Of a stretch of DNA of 64,000 nucleotides, positions 34,084 to 43,668 are shown in pieces; position 1 is the first letter of the stretch, and each line of letters begins with the position of its first letter. A program made the translations under genes and the position numbers. The DNA comes from an uncultured Bacteroides sp. (lineage in GTDB: Bacteria > Bacteroidota > Bacteroidia > Bacteroidales > Bacteroidaceae): NCBI GenBank assembly GCA_900552075.1, contig URYL01000001.1, positions 248,001-312,000 on the forward strand, given 5' to 3'. The notes beneath the pieces were generated by a model. It did no database searches and was not told the DNA's origin. It saw only the letters and a program-made list of their open reading frames with translations.

Positions 34084-35616
34084 TTATAATGACTGTACTT
34101 CTACACAATGGTATTTGGTCTTATGTTTCGGACCGAATGTGAAATTGATACCCAAATTCACGTTGGCTGAGAAACGGTTGATGGGAATGCAATATTTCGG
34201 CGTATATTTTCCCATTGGCACATCGGCTGCCACAAAGAAGTTGAAGCCTCTCGGATGGAAATTCAGCATCAGTCCCGTGCTGGAACCGAAATTAGAAAGT
34301 GCATAGTTCAAAGAAGCTTCAAACCAAGTCAAAGGAGACACATTGGCAGAAATACGTGCTTCTGTCCAAGAGTGACGTCCCTGGAAACGAGTAGAAGACA
34401 AAAGACCAAACTTCAAGCGGTCATAAGCCGGCAAAGTATATTGTGCACCCAAGTTCAAAGTGGCAGCCAAGGCTGTGGTACGTTTCAAGCCTTCCCCTTC
34501 CTTCGTGAACTTCGCCATCTGTTCCAAATCATCTACCACACGGTCGGCCTGGTTATCGATAGAGTTCGGATCGTTGTCGCCCAAGTCTGATTTCACCGGA
34601 ATTTCGTTGAAACCATCGAACTCAAAGCTGTTGTTCATGGTAGCCTTCAAGGTATTTTTCCAACGAATATATCCTAAATCCAATACGGCAGCCGAAAAGG
34701 TCCAGTCATCATTCAAACGATAGGTAGCACCAAAATCAAAAGCCAGACCAAATCCTGTAGGACCCATTTTTTTCGTGTCGAAATCGAAGTCATCATACGA
34801 AAGCAACTGCTCTGACCCCGGTTTCAACTGGTTCGTACGGTTTCCATTGTCATCGAGCACATAATCACTTTCATCATAGCGACCTGTTTCACCGCGTGTC
34901 GGGGCAATCAACCCTTTGGCAGAAAGATAAGCCTGTGCACCCGACGGAGTGATTTTCCAGGCATCCGGAGTAGCATCAATGTCCAGACGGTCAATCTTCA
35001 CCGTGGCCTTTGCCAACCCAACCAGGAATTTCATTTTCGCACCCACTGTCCATTGCTCGTTGATCTGACGGGCATGTCCAAAGGCAATTTCCGCATAATT
35101 GGTAGAGACAATACTCAAATCATTCACACTGTAATGAGTACCTTCCGGTGCATCCACTCCGTTCTTCATAAACTTAAACAACTGGTCAGGAGCAGACAAA
35201 TTGGTATTACTTTTAATGGAAAGTCCGAAAGTATTGAAACCTCCCCATGCATAAAAGCCAGTAGACAAGATGTTCTCGTTCACATTAAAACCCATTTTAA
35301 TCCGATTAGGCAATCCGTTCAGGAAGTCCTGACGACTTACATCTCCATGCATAAAGGTCATCAGGTCACCATTCGGTTTTACGAACAGGAAATCACCGAC
35401 TCCTGCCGTACCTTGGGCACCGACTGACAGATTGCCCAATCCCGGAAAACCTACATATCCTCTTTCTCCCATAAATGCCGGATTCAGTTCGTGACGATAA
35501 GTAGCTCCCTCCAAGAAATAAGCGGAACGATTAATCTGGGGCTGTGCCACTGCTTCACTTACACATACAAAAGCCGCAAATCCGGACAATATCGTATATA
35601 AAATATTTTTCTTCAT
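34084..35616 (-). CDS. DUF5723-type outer-membrane barrel protein
   Basis: A 510-residue exported protein (signal LYTILSGFAAFVCVSEAVAQ). It has repeated amphipathic strands with aromatic girdles and ends with NVNLGINFTFGPKHKTKYHC-type strands, which indicates an outer-membrane beta-barrel. The N-terminal RSAYFLEGATYRHELNPAFM, with glycine-rich GYVGFPGLGNLSVGAQGTAG, is typical of the DUF5723 family. The role is unknown. It lies 20 bases before the DUF3868/OmpA-like gene and 25 bases after the lipoprotein gene, so the three products may act together at the outer membrane. Confidence 0.75.
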   Translation of the reverse strand: MKKNILYTILSGFAAFVCVSEAVAQPQINRSAYFLEGATYRHELNPAFMGERGYVGFPGLGNLSVGAQGTAGVGDFLFVKPNGDLMTFMHGDVSRQDFLNGLPNRIKMGFNVNENILSTGFYAWGGFNTFGLSIKSNTNLSAPDQLFKFMKNGVDAPEGTHYSVNDLSIVSTNYAEIAFGHARQINEQWTVGAKMKFLVGLAKATVKIDRLDIDATPDAWKITPSGAQAYLSAKGLIAPTRGETGRYDESDYVLDDNGNRTNQLKPGSEQLLSYDDFDFDTKKMGPTGFGLAFDFGATYRLNDDWTFSAAVLDLGYIRWKNTLKATMNNSFEFDGFNEIPVKSDLGDNDPNSIDNQADRVVDDLEQMAKFTKEGEGLKRTTALAATLNLGAQYTLPAYDRLKFGLLSSTRFQGRHSWTEARISANVSPLTWFEASLNYALSNFGSSTGLMLNFHPRGFNFFVAADVPMGKYTPKYCIPINRFSANVNLGINFTFGPKHKTKYHCVEVQSL

Positions 35617-35641
35617 CTGTTTTGTTTTTTCTCGTTCATTA

Positions 35642-37384
35642 TTAGTTCAAATCCACATTCACACCACCCGGGACTGACAATTTCACACTTGTCACTTTCA
35701 GCCATTGCGTATCTTTCAAAGGTATACCCGTTTTTTCACCTGCCACTGCGACTATTTTAAAACAGATTTTTTCCACCTTTGTCAGAAAGTGTGTGTCTTC
35801 TGAAGTTAAACTTAATACCAGTTCACTGGTTGTCGGGGTTTCGCCATCCACACTTGCTGTTACGTACTGTTTATCTTCTTCAATTGTTTTCTTGACAGCC
35901 GTCAATTCATGCCCATAAATATCCTTAATCTGTACATTTTCAGCTTTTAATTGTAATTTCAAAGGAATAGCATTGTCTACCGATAACACAATCTTGGCAT
36001 TTTTCAGACTTAACTTATCCAAGTCATTCAAGTCTTTATTCAAATCCTTGATAGAGTCACTATATACAATATTCAATCCCTGTTCAAAGCTCAGCGGCAC
36101 ATCTACCTCATAGCTGGCTGTCAACTGATAGTCCTGGCCCAGCTCCACATTATAGTAGTTGGTGTTTGTCACAGCCGGTTTCAAAGAAACATCGATGTCA
36201 TCCGGAATAATTTCCAGCACATTATTCATGTCGGAAACAACCACATTACTTGTCATCCCTGCTACTGAACTCGTTTCGGTACGTGAAAGGGCAATGACAT
36301 TCTCACCCGGATTCAAAGTAACCGCCGTTTTACCATAACCGGCACCGACTTTTACTTCATGGCCTTCAATCGTGGCATTGTTTTTCTTCGGAGTCAGTAC
36401 TGCGTCCACTTCTACCGGCGTTTCCAATGGGTTGGTTGCTTTCAGCACAATCACCGGATTGGTAATGTCCAGACGAGTTTCCTCATCCTGCAAGAAATCA
36501 GGCAAATCATTGAACTCTATCTGAGTTTTTTCCGCTTCTATCTTGGGCTGGATAACTCCAGTCACACAATCGGTAGCCATTTCACCTAACGTCACATGCA
36601 AAGTCAGCGACAAATCTCCCGAACCGCTTATTCCGGAAGTGACTACATTTCCATTCATCGACACATCTCCTTCAATAGTCAAGCTTCTATTTGCATCCGG
36701 TTCGAGTCCTTCACCTGCCTTCTCACCAAATGTATAACCGACTACTTCCAGCTGTTTAGGCGTCAAAGCTCCATTCAGCGTTAACTTATTTCCTGCTTCA
36801 ACCTCTCCTTCTTTGAAGGTCAAAAAGGCAGGAAGTTGAATAACCAAGTCTTTAGCGTCTACTTTACTATAAGTCAATCCGTTTCCTTCCAAATCAAAAG
36901 TCAAATTCAGAATGGCTGGAGTGTTGGTACTCAGTGAACCTAATTCTTTCAATGCTTCATCAATGTCATCCGCAGTAGCCGTTAATGTATTAGAGGTTTT
37001 TATATTTGCGGTAACAGAGGAAGACTGACCTACCACAAAATTCTCTACAATTGGCTGCGACAAATCCGTTTCGGCCCCCGTAATCATCACCTTATTTACT
37101 GTAGTAGGATTGACTTTAATAACATCCTGCTTTGTCAGATGGTATATATGCGTAGCCACATCCGGCTGCAAGATATCCCCTTCTTCCACTTCAATGATTT
37201 TACTCAGGAAAGCCGTATCTGTACTTCCTACAGGAACTGCAAGATGCTCTCCCCCCACATTAATTGTCAGGTCAATGTCCTTGTCGAGATCATACTTGTT
37301 ATCTACACACGATACATTCCATAACGAGAATGACAACAAAAATCCCCATAATGGGTAAATTCTTTTTACCTTACATTTCATCAT
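35642..37384 (-). CDS. hypothetical lipoprotein with Ig-like repeats
   Basis: A 580-residue exported protein. After a basic start and a hydrophobic stretch (YPLWGFLLSFSLWNVSC), Cys27 forms a lipobox, followed by the acidic NKYDLDKDIDLTINV. The rest is beta-rich with several threonine- and valine-rich segments of similar pattern (LTLNGALTPKQLEVVGYTFG, VSMNGNVVTSGISGSGDLSL), suggesting stacked immunoglobulin-like domains. No enzyme motif and no family are recognised. It is the first gene of the envelope operon, with a -7 box at 37460-37467 and a leader of about 70 bases. Confidence 0.72.
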   Translation of the reverse strand: MMKCKVKRIYPLWGFLLSFSLWNVSCVDNKYDLDKDIDLTINVGGEHLAVPVGSTDTAFLSKIIEVEEGDILQPDVATHIYHLTKQDVIKVNPTTVNKVMITGAETDLSQPIVENFVVGQSSSVTANIKTSNTLTATADDIDEALKELGSLSTNTPAILNLTFDLEGNGLTYSKVDAKDLVIQLPAFLTFKEGEVEAGNKLTLNGALTPKQLEVVGYTFGEKAGEGLEPDANRSLTIEGDVSMNGNVVTSGISGSGDLSLTLHVTLGEMATDCVTGVIQPKIEAEKTQIEFNDLPDFLQDEETRLDITNPVIVLKATNPLETPVEVDAVLTPKKNNATIEGHEVKVGAGYGKTAVTLNPGENVIALSRTETSSVAGMTSNVVVSDMNNVLEIIPDDIDVSLKPAVTNTNYYNVELGQDYQLTASYEVDVPLSFEQGLNIVYSDSIKDLNKDLNDLDKLSLKNAKIVLSVDNAIPLKLQLKAENVQIKDIYGHELTAVKKTIEEDKQYVTASVDGETPTTSELVLSLTSEDTHFLTKVEKICFKIVAVAGEKTGIPLKDTQWLKVTSVKLSVPGGVNVDLN

Positions 37385-37459
37385 AATGTTATTTAATAAA
37401 ATTCAACAGTCGTACATATTAACACTTTATCACTTACAAAAGTTGAGAGAAATCGACCA

Positions 37460-37467
37460 CAAATATA
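37460..37467 (-). promoter_or_regulatory. -7 box of the envelope operon
   Basis: The minus strand reads TATATTTG, matching TAnnTTTG, 76 bases upstream of the lipoprotein start. Confidence 0.6.
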
Positions 37468-37555
37468 GAAAATTTTACAATACGTTTTATCACAATTTTT
37501 AAATCTATATAAGATTCAGGCCTCTAAAGCGATTGGAGAAACCAAACAGAAGCTC

Positions 37556-37563
37556 TATCTTTG
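37556..37563 (+). promoter_or_regulatory. -7 box of the FAD oxidoreductase gene
   Basis: TATCTTTG matches TAnnTTTG, 19 bases before the ATG at 37583. Confidence 0.65.
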
Positions 37564-37582
37564 CAAAAAAGTTACAAGTAAT

Positions 37583-39229
37583 ATGACGCACGAATATCAA
37601 CTCCGCATTCTGCCCGAACAGGCAGCCAGCGAACAGTCGCTCAAACAATATATCAGCCGGGAAAAAGGGCTGGATCTCCGTACCATCAATGCCATCCGTA
37701 CACTGAAACGTAGCATCGATGCCCGCCAGCGTACCATTTACATCAATCTGACCGTCCGCGTTTTCGTCAACGAAACTCCTTCGGAAGAAGAATTTGAACG
37801 TACGAATTATCCTAATGTAGAAGGACGTCCGGCTGTCATTGTGGTAGGGGCAGGCCCCGGAGGTTTGTTCGCCGCCCTGAAACTGATAGAACTGGGACTA
37901 CGCCCCATCGTGGTGGAACGCGGAAAGAATGTGCGTGAGCGAAAAGAAGACTTGGCCCGTATCAGCCGGGAACACAAAGTAGACGCTGAATCCAACTACA
38001 GTTTTGGAGAAGGAGGGGCAGGAGCCTACTCCGACGGAAAACTTTATACCCGCAGCAAGAAACGGGGAAGTGTAGAGAAAATCTTGAATGTGTTCTGCCA
38101 GCACGGAGCCAGTTCGACCATCCTGTCGGATGCGCATCCGCACATCGGAACCGACAAACTGCCCAGAGTCATTGAAAACATGCGAAACACCATTCTGGCC
38201 TGTGGCGGAGAAGTCCACTTCCAGACCCGCATGGACGCGCTGCTGATTGAAGGGCAGAAAGTGAAAGGCATTGAAACTCACGATGGAAAGACTTTCTTAG
38301 GACCGGTGATTTTGGCTACGGGACATTCTGCCAGAGATGTGTACCGCTGGCTGTATGCCCACGGTGTACAGCTGGAAACCAAAGGGATTGCCATCGGCGT
38401 GCGACTGGAACATCCCTCCATGCTGATTGACCAGATACAATATCATAACAAGAACGGACGGGGAAAATACCTGCCCGCTGCCGAATACAGCTTCGTACAA
38501 CAGGTAGACGGACGAGGAGTATACAGCTTCTGCATGTGCCCGGGAGGTTTCGTAGTCCCGGCAGCCAGTGGCCCCCACCAGTTAGTGGTGAACGGGATGA
38601 GCCCAAGCAACCGCGGCACCAAATGGAGCAACTCGGGCATGGTGGTCGAAACCCATCCAGAAGACTTATTACGACCCGAGATGCAATTGCAGGCAGACCC
38701 TCTTCCCCACTCCAATGAATCGCTCACCGAAGAACTGATACTCCGCGACGGAAAACTGCCGGAAGGAACCGTACATACGCTGGCCATGATGCGTTTCCAG
38801 GAAAAACTGGAACAAATCTGCTGGCAACAAGGCAACATGCGACAGACGGCTCCCGCACAGCGTATGGCCGACTTTACCCAGAAAAAACTGAGTTATGACT
38901 TGCCTGTAACCTCTTACAGCCCGGGACTGGTATCCTCTCCCCTCCATTTCTGGATGCCGCCTTTCCTAAGCGAACGCCTGAGCAAAGGCTTCCAGCTTTT
39001 CGGCAAAAGTTCCCGCGGTTTCCTCACGAACGAGGCCGTCATGATTGCCATAGAAACCCGCACCTCTTCGCCCGTACGCATCGTACGTGACAAGGATACC
39101 CTGCAACACCTCACTGTGGAAGGATTGTTCCCTTGCGGAGAAGGAGCCGGCTATGCCGGAGGAATCGTTTCGGCCGGCATTGATGGAGAACGTTGCGCGG
39201 AAGCTGTGGCCCATTACCTGAATCGTTAA
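37583..39229 (+). CDS. NAD(P)/FAD-dependent oxidoreductase (COG2509 type)
   Basis: A 548-residue flavoprotein. The N-terminal 75 residues form a small alpha-beta region (ISREKGLDLRTINAIRTLKR). The FAD-binding Rossmann motif VIVVGAGPGGLFAALKLIEL is near residue 86. It also has YSFGEGGAGAYSDGKLYTRS near 140, the conserved ILATGHSARDVYRWL near 235, and GEGAGYAGGIVSAGIDGERC near the C-terminus for the flavin. These match the uncharacterised FAD-dependent dehydrogenases of COG2509; the substrate is unknown. The LuxR-type regulator gene starts 11 bases downstream, so the two probably share a transcript. Confidence 0.85.
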   Translation: MTHEYQLRILPEQAASEQSLKQYISREKGLDLRTINAIRTLKRSIDARQRTIYINLTVRVFVNETPSEEEFERTNYPNVEGRPAVIVVGAGPGGLFAALKLIELGLRPIVVERGKNVRERKEDLARISREHKVDAESNYSFGEGGAGAYSDGKLYTRSKKRGSVEKILNVFCQHGASSTILSDAHPHIGTDKLPRVIENMRNTILACGGEVHFQTRMDALLIEGQKVKGIETHDGKTFLGPVILATGHSARDVYRWLYAHGVQLETKGIAIGVRLEHPSMLIDQIQYHNKNGRGKYLPAAEYSFVQQVDGRGVYSFCMCPGGFVVPAASGPHQLVVNGMSPSNRGTKWSNSGMVVETHPEDLLRPEMQLQADPLPHSNESLTEELILRDGKLPEGTVHTLAMMRFQEKLEQICWQQGNMRQTAPAQRMADFTQKKLSYDLPVTSYSPGLVSSPLHFWMPPFLSERLSKGFQLFGKSSRGFLTNEAVMIAIETRTSSPVRIVRDKDTLQHLTVEGLFPCGEGAGYAGGIVSAGIDGERCAEAVAHYLNR

Positions 39230-39240
39230 CTTTCCCCATT

Positions 39241-39825
39241 ATGCACCAACCGGAAATAGCCATTATCGAACCCAATACGCTGACCGCTCTCGGCCTGCGC
39301 ACCATTTTAGAAGAGCTGATTCCCGAAGCAATCATCCGCACGTTCTCGTCTTTCGAACAACTCATCGACGACACGCCGGATATGTATGCCCATTATTTCG
39401 TGTCGGCTCAAGTCTATTTTGAGCATACGGCCTTCTTTTTGGAACGGAGGCCCAAATGCATCGTCCTTTCTGCCGGAGAACCGACCCTGCTGACGGGAAT
39501 TCCCAGTCTCAACATTCTCCTGCCACAGGAGCAGCTGGTGAAAACCATCATGATGACCCGGAAAAAAGGACACGAGCTGACGCATCATCCCGTACCTGCC
39601 ACACCGGCCGATACGGAGCATGAGCTGACAGCCCGTGAGATAGAGGTGCTCCGACTGGTGACCAAGGGACTCATCAACAAGGAAATTGCCGACAAGCTGC
39701 ACATCAGTCTGACTACGGTGATTTCTCACCGGAAAAACATCACCGAAAAATTAGGCATCAAATCCGTATCCGGCCTGACCATCTATGCGGTCATGCACGG
39801 ATACGTGGAAGCCGATCAGGTGTGA
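39241..39825 (+). CDS. LuxR-type transcriptional regulator with degenerate receiver
   Basis: A 194-residue protein. The first 110 residues have the length and secondary-structure pattern of a response-regulator receiver (EIAIIEPNTLTALGLRTILE) but lack a clear acidic pocket and phospho-acceptor aspartate; the expected site reads YFVSAQVYF. The C-terminal LuxR/GerE helix-turn-helix (about residues 125-185) is intact, with ELTAREIEVLRLVTKGLINK and TTVISHRKNITEKLG. It therefore probably binds DNA without phosphorylation control. The ATG at 39241 follows the FAD gene closely. One base separates its stop from the end of the convergent esterase gene. Confidence 0.82.
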   Translation: MHQPEIAIIEPNTLTALGLRTILEELIPEAIIRTFSSFEQLIDDTPDMYAHYFVSAQVYFEHTAFFLERRPKCIVLSAGEPTLLTGIPSLNILLPQEQLVKTIMMTRKKGHELTHHPVPATPADTEHELTAREIEVLRLVTKGLINKEIADKLHISLTTVISHRKNITEKLGIKSVSGLTIYAVMHGYVEADQV

Positions 39826-39826
39826 A

Positions 39827-41023
39827 TCACTTGAACAGTTCCGGAAGCAGGTGGTTCAGGTATTTCCGCCAGTTACGCCATTCATGACCGCCGTCGGTTT
39901 CCATATACTCGTACTTGTATCCGTGCTTGTCGAGCAACTGACGGTATTTCACATTATCCTGATACAGGAAATCTCCGTTGCCGATGGCAATGAAATACAA
40001 ATTGGGAGCCTCGGTAAACTGAGCGGCCAGTTTATCTTCCAGATTCTCATAAATAGATGCGTTTTCACCCTTTGCCTGCCGGTTGATGGCCGCAGAGAAC
40101 AATCCCACATAACCGAACTTATCCGGATAATTGGCTGAGATATACAACGAATGGAATCCTCCCATTGACAATCCGGCAATGGCCCGGTGTGCCTTGTCGT
40201 TCACCGTACGGTAATGACTTTCCACATAGTTCATGATATCCGGGAAGGCTTTTTCAAACGAACCCTCCATGGTCTTTGAATTCATGAACGAAGGCTTGTA
40301 CATGCTGTTCGGATATTCTCCGGGCACAGCTTCCTGAGCGCCGTTTCCATTCGGCATCACCACAATCATCGGCTGAGCCTTTCCCTGTGCAATCAGGTTG
40401 TCCAGAATCTGCACGGCACGTCCCAGCTCACTCCATGCATTCTCATCACCACCGGCTCCGTGCAACAGATACAGCACCGGATAACTTTCCTTACTGTCTT
40501 CATAGCCTGCCGGAGTATAGACCGTCATCCGGCGACGTTCCATCCCCAGCGTGGGACTCGGATACCACACCTTTGCTACGGTTCCATGAGGCACTTCGCG
40601 CACCAGGTAATTCTGTGACAAATCCCCGTCAACCAAGAAATAGTTGGTATAGGTGGCAATGTCACGTAACATGTATACGTTATTGGGATCCAGCATACGC
40701 ATTCCGTCTACATAGTAACAATAAGTATGCAGCTCGGGATTCGGCATCGAAGTGGTATACGACCATACCCCGTTCGCATCCTTCTGCATCGGGATTCTGC
40801 CGGCTACTTCCATTTCGCCCAACGGAGTCTGCTGACGTTGCTTTTCAAAGAAATCGGCCTCCACACAGACTTCTTTCGCATTCGGGGCCCACAAACGGAA
40901 AGTCACGGTCTGGTTCTTTACTTCGGGCGAAACCAAATTACCCGTATTGACAGCCACAGTTTCCTGTGCCCAAACGCCAAGTGTGAATACACACATCGCC
41001 GCCAAACTCAAAAATCTTCTCAT
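39827..41023 (-). CDS. secreted alpha/beta-hydrolase esterase (CE1/feruloyl-esterase-like)
   Basis: A 398-residue exported enzyme (signal RRFLSLAAMCVFTLGVWAQE). Residues about 25-130 are an immunoglobulin-like N-terminal domain of the esterase/GH13 type (TVTFRLWAPNAKEVCVEADF). The alpha/beta-hydrolase domain follows, with the oxyanion region YLLHGAGGDENAW, nucleophile motif AGLSMGGFHS and catalytic His in DGGHEWRNW. Such modules occur in feruloyl and acetyl-xylan esterases, which fits the nearby xylan locus, but the gene is separated from that locus by the TonB receptor. The ATG at 41023 is chosen from the signal peptide and the -7 box at 41062-41069; a longer frame upstream overlaps the promoter. 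Confidence 0.83.
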   Translation of the reverse strand: MRRFLSLAAMCVFTLGVWAQETVAVNTGNLVSPEVKNQTVTFRLWAPNAKEVCVEADFFEKQRQQTPLGEMEVAGRIPMQKDANGVWSYTTSMPNPELHTYCYYVDGMRMLDPNNVYMLRDIATYTNYFLVDGDLSQNYLVREVPHGTVAKVWYPSPTLGMERRRMTVYTPAGYEDSKESYPVLYLLHGAGGDENAWSELGRAVQILDNLIAQGKAQPMIVVMPNGNGAQEAVPGEYPNSMYKPSFMNSKTMEGSFEKAFPDIMNYVESHYRTVNDKAHRAIAGLSMGGFHSLYISANYPDKFGYVGLFSAAINRQAKGENASIYENLEDKLAAQFTEAPNLYFIAIGNGDFLYQDNVKYRQLLDKHGYKYEYMETDGGHEWRNWRKYLNHLLPELFK

Positions 41024-41061
41024 ACCTTTTACCTTATTATATATAGCTTCTTTACGAAACA

Positions 41062-41069
41062 CAAAATTA
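41062..41069 (-). promoter_or_regulatory. -7 box of the esterase gene
   Basis: The minus strand reads TAATTTTG, matching TAnnTTTG, 39 bases upstream of the ATG at 41023. Confidence 0.6.
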
Positions 41070-41114
41070 GCAAAATCCTCATTTATTAGGATTGACCGTC
41101 CCGACAAATTGGCG

Positions 41115-41122
41115 TTACTTTG
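41115..41122 (+). promoter_or_regulatory. imperfect -7 box of the TonB receptor gene
   Basis: TTACTTTG differs from TAnnTTTG at one fixed base and lies 31 bases before the ATG at 41153. Its TTG is in frame but is probably not a start codon. Confidence 0.4.
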
Positions 41123-41152
41123 CACCCGTTAACTAAACTATATTACAGCAGA

Positions 41153-43609
41153 ATGAAAAAAAATACCGCTATCGCTTTTCTATGGGCCGTCTCAGCACCC
41201 TGTGTATGGGCCGGAACTTCTCCTGTGGATGCCTTGCCCAAAGATACGACCAAGGTCATCGACATTGAAGAAGTAGTCATCATTGCCACACCGAAGGAAA
41301 ACAACCGTCTGCGCCAGCAGGCCGCTTCGTCTACCTCGTTTTCACAAAGTGCCTTGCGCAACAACTCGGTCACTTCCGTAAAATCCCTGTCGGCTCTGGT
41401 TCCGAATCTGTTCATTCCTGACTACGGTTCCAAACTGACCACTTCCGTCTATATCCGCGGTATCGGTTCTCGTATCAATACGCCGGCGGTAGGTCTCTAC
41501 GTCGACAACATTCCTTTCATCGACAAGTCGGCTTTCGACTTCAACTACTCGGACATCGAGCGTATCGACGTCATGCGCGGACCGCAGGGTACCCTCTACG
41601 GACGAAACACCATGGGCGGACTCATCCGTGTGTTCACCAAATCGCCTTTCACCTATCAGGGCACAGACCTTCGTCTGGGCGCGGCCACTTACAACAACTA
41701 CAACGCGTCGCTCACCCACTACCACCGCATCTCCAGCCAGTTTGCTTTCAGTGTAGGGATGTTCTACGACCACAAAGGCGGATTCTTCAAGAATGACTTC
41801 AACGGCAAACGCATTGATACGGACAATGAATTCGGCGGACGTATCCGTGCCATCTACCTGCCCACCGATAATCTGAAACTCGACTTCACCGTGAACTACG
41901 AATACACCAACCAGGGCGGCTATCCGTATGAATACACCGGAAAGGTAAGCGGCGAAGAAGACCGTGCGCAATACATCGGACGCATCTCCTACGACAATGC
42001 CTGCGGCTACAAGCGCAACCTGCTGAACAGTGGATTAAACTTAGAATATCAGGCCGACAACTTCATTCTGAGCAGTGTGACGGGATTCCAATACCTGCGC
42101 GACCACATGGACCTGGACCAGGACTTCACGGAACAGAACATCTATACCATGATGCAGAAACAGAACTCCAAGACGCTGAGCGAGGAAATTGTCCTGAAGT
42201 CCAAGCCTGGACGCCGCTGGCAGTGGACCACCGGAGTGAGCGGTTTCTACCAATGGCTGGATACGGAAGCGCCTGTCACTTTCCAGAAGGACGGAGTCAA
42301 TTGGCTGAACAACACCATCAACACCAATGCCAACAAATACATGCCGACCATATCGGCCGGTCCGATGACCATGAAAATGACTTTCAATGACATCATCAAC
42401 GGCGAACAGCTGGTTATTCCGGGACAGTTCGGCACGCCTATCCTGAATGCAGCCGTTTTCCATCAGTCCACTTTCAACGACCTCTTCGGTCTGGAAGGAC
42501 TTTCACTGACCGCCGGTCTCCGTATGGACTATGAAAGCCTGAAGCTAAATTATTACAGCGGTTGCCAGTTTACCCATACCTACTCACTGAGCGGCACACT
42601 GACTCCTGGCAACAAAGTCATTCCGATGGTACCGGCACAAGATTTCAACGTGAACAACAGTTACAACGGAAAGCTGTCGCACGACTACATCCAGCTGTTG
42701 CCCAAGTTTGCCCTGCAATACAACTTTGATTCACGCAACAACATTTATGCCAGCGTAAGCAAAGGTTACCGCTCGGGAGGATACAACATCCAGATGTTCT
42801 CCGACCTGCTGCAAAACGACATGCAGGCAAGCATGATGAAAGATGTGGCCAATGTAACGATTCCTATCGTCAATAACGTGCCCATGCTGAGCGACGACAA
42901 GAAGCAGATGATTGCAAACATGCTGAACGGTATGGCCCAGACTTCTCAAACCGATGTGAAAGCAGCCACTCTCTACAAGCCAGAATATTCATGGAACTAC
43001 GAAATCGGTTCGCACCTCACCCTGCTGAACGGCAAACTGCAAGCCGACCTTTCTGCCTTCTACATGGATACCCGCGACCAGCAATTGTCGCGCTTCGCCG
43101 AAAGCGGCTTGGGACGCATCACGGTCAATGCCGGTAAGAGCCGGAGCCTGGGAGCCGAAGCCAGCCTGCGTGCCCAGCTCACCGACAAGTTCAGCCTGAA
43201 CGGAAACTACGGTTATACTTATGCCACTTTCACCGACTATGTGGTGAGCGAAACGGAAAACTACAACGGCAATTATGTACCGTTCGTGCCCAAGCATACC
43301 TTTACCGTAGGCGGACAGTACATCTTCCCGTTCCGTAAGAATGCCATTCTGGACAACATCACCCTCGATGCCAACTACCGGGCGGCAGGCCGCATCTACT
43401 GGACAGAGCAGAACAACGCCAGCCAGGCCCTCTACGGCACACTGAACGGACGCCTCAGCCTGAACAAAGGAAACGGGCAAATCGGTATCTGGGTGAACAA
43501 CGCCCTGAACAAGGATTACCAGGCGTTCTACTTCGAAACCATGAGCCGAGGCTTTGCCCAAAAGGGACGCCCCGTACAAGTGGGCATCGACATACGGTGC
43601 CGATTCTGA
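41153..43609 (+). CDS. TonB-dependent outer-membrane receptor
   Basis: An 818-residue receptor with a signal peptide (MKKNTAIAFLWAVSAPCVWA). A TonB-box-like segment (IDIEEVVIIATPKENN) is followed by a plug domain (about residues 45-160: VYIRGIGSRINTPAVGLYVD and RIDVMRGPQGTLYGRNTMGG). A 22-strand barrel follows, ending in VGIDIRCRF with the terminal aromatic residue needed for outer-membrane insertion. It lacks the N-terminal carboxypeptidase-like extension and SusD partner of SusC proteins, so it belongs to the iron/vitamin type. The substrate is unknown. The convergent gap to the GH67 gene holds the third 22-bp repeat array. Confidence 0.88.
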   Translation: MKKNTAIAFLWAVSAPCVWAGTSPVDALPKDTTKVIDIEEVVIIATPKENNRLRQQAASSTSFSQSALRNNSVTSVKSLSALVPNLFIPDYGSKLTTSVYIRGIGSRINTPAVGLYVDNIPFIDKSAFDFNYSDIERIDVMRGPQGTLYGRNTMGGLIRVFTKSPFTYQGTDLRLGAATYNNYNASLTHYHRISSQFAFSVGMFYDHKGGFFKNDFNGKRIDTDNEFGGRIRAIYLPTDNLKLDFTVNYEYTNQGGYPYEYTGKVSGEEDRAQYIGRISYDNACGYKRNLLNSGLNLEYQADNFILSSVTGFQYLRDHMDLDQDFTEQNIYTMMQKQNSKTLSEEIVLKSKPGRRWQWTTGVSGFYQWLDTEAPVTFQKDGVNWLNNTINTNANKYMPTISAGPMTMKMTFNDIINGEQLVIPGQFGTPILNAAVFHQSTFNDLFGLEGLSLTAGLRMDYESLKLNYYSGCQFTHTYSLSGTLTPGNKVIPMVPAQDFNVNNSYNGKLSHDYIQLLPKFALQYNFDSRNNIYASVSKGYRSGGYNIQMFSDLLQNDMQASMMKDVANVTIPIVNNVPMLSDDKKQMIANMLNGMAQTSQTDVKAATLYKPEYSWNYEIGSHLTLLNGKLQADLSAFYMDTRDQQLSRFAESGLGRITVNAGKSRSLGAEASLRAQLTDKFSLNGNYGYTYATFTDYVVSETENYNGNYVPFVPKHTFTVGGQYIFPFRKNAILDNITLDANYRAAGRIYWTEQNNASQALYGTLNGRLSLNKGNGQIGIWVNNALNKDYQAFYFETMSRGFAQKGRPVQVGIDIRCRF

Positions 43610-43668
43610 CACAAAATCATAATCGACTGATTTATAACTATTAAAAAATTACACAACCACATATAAAA

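Noticed and set aside
41153..43609. SusC-type receptor of the xylan locus
   Set aside because: It lacks the N-terminal SusC extension and a SusD partner, and it is convergent with the xylan operon, so it is called a generic TonB receptor.
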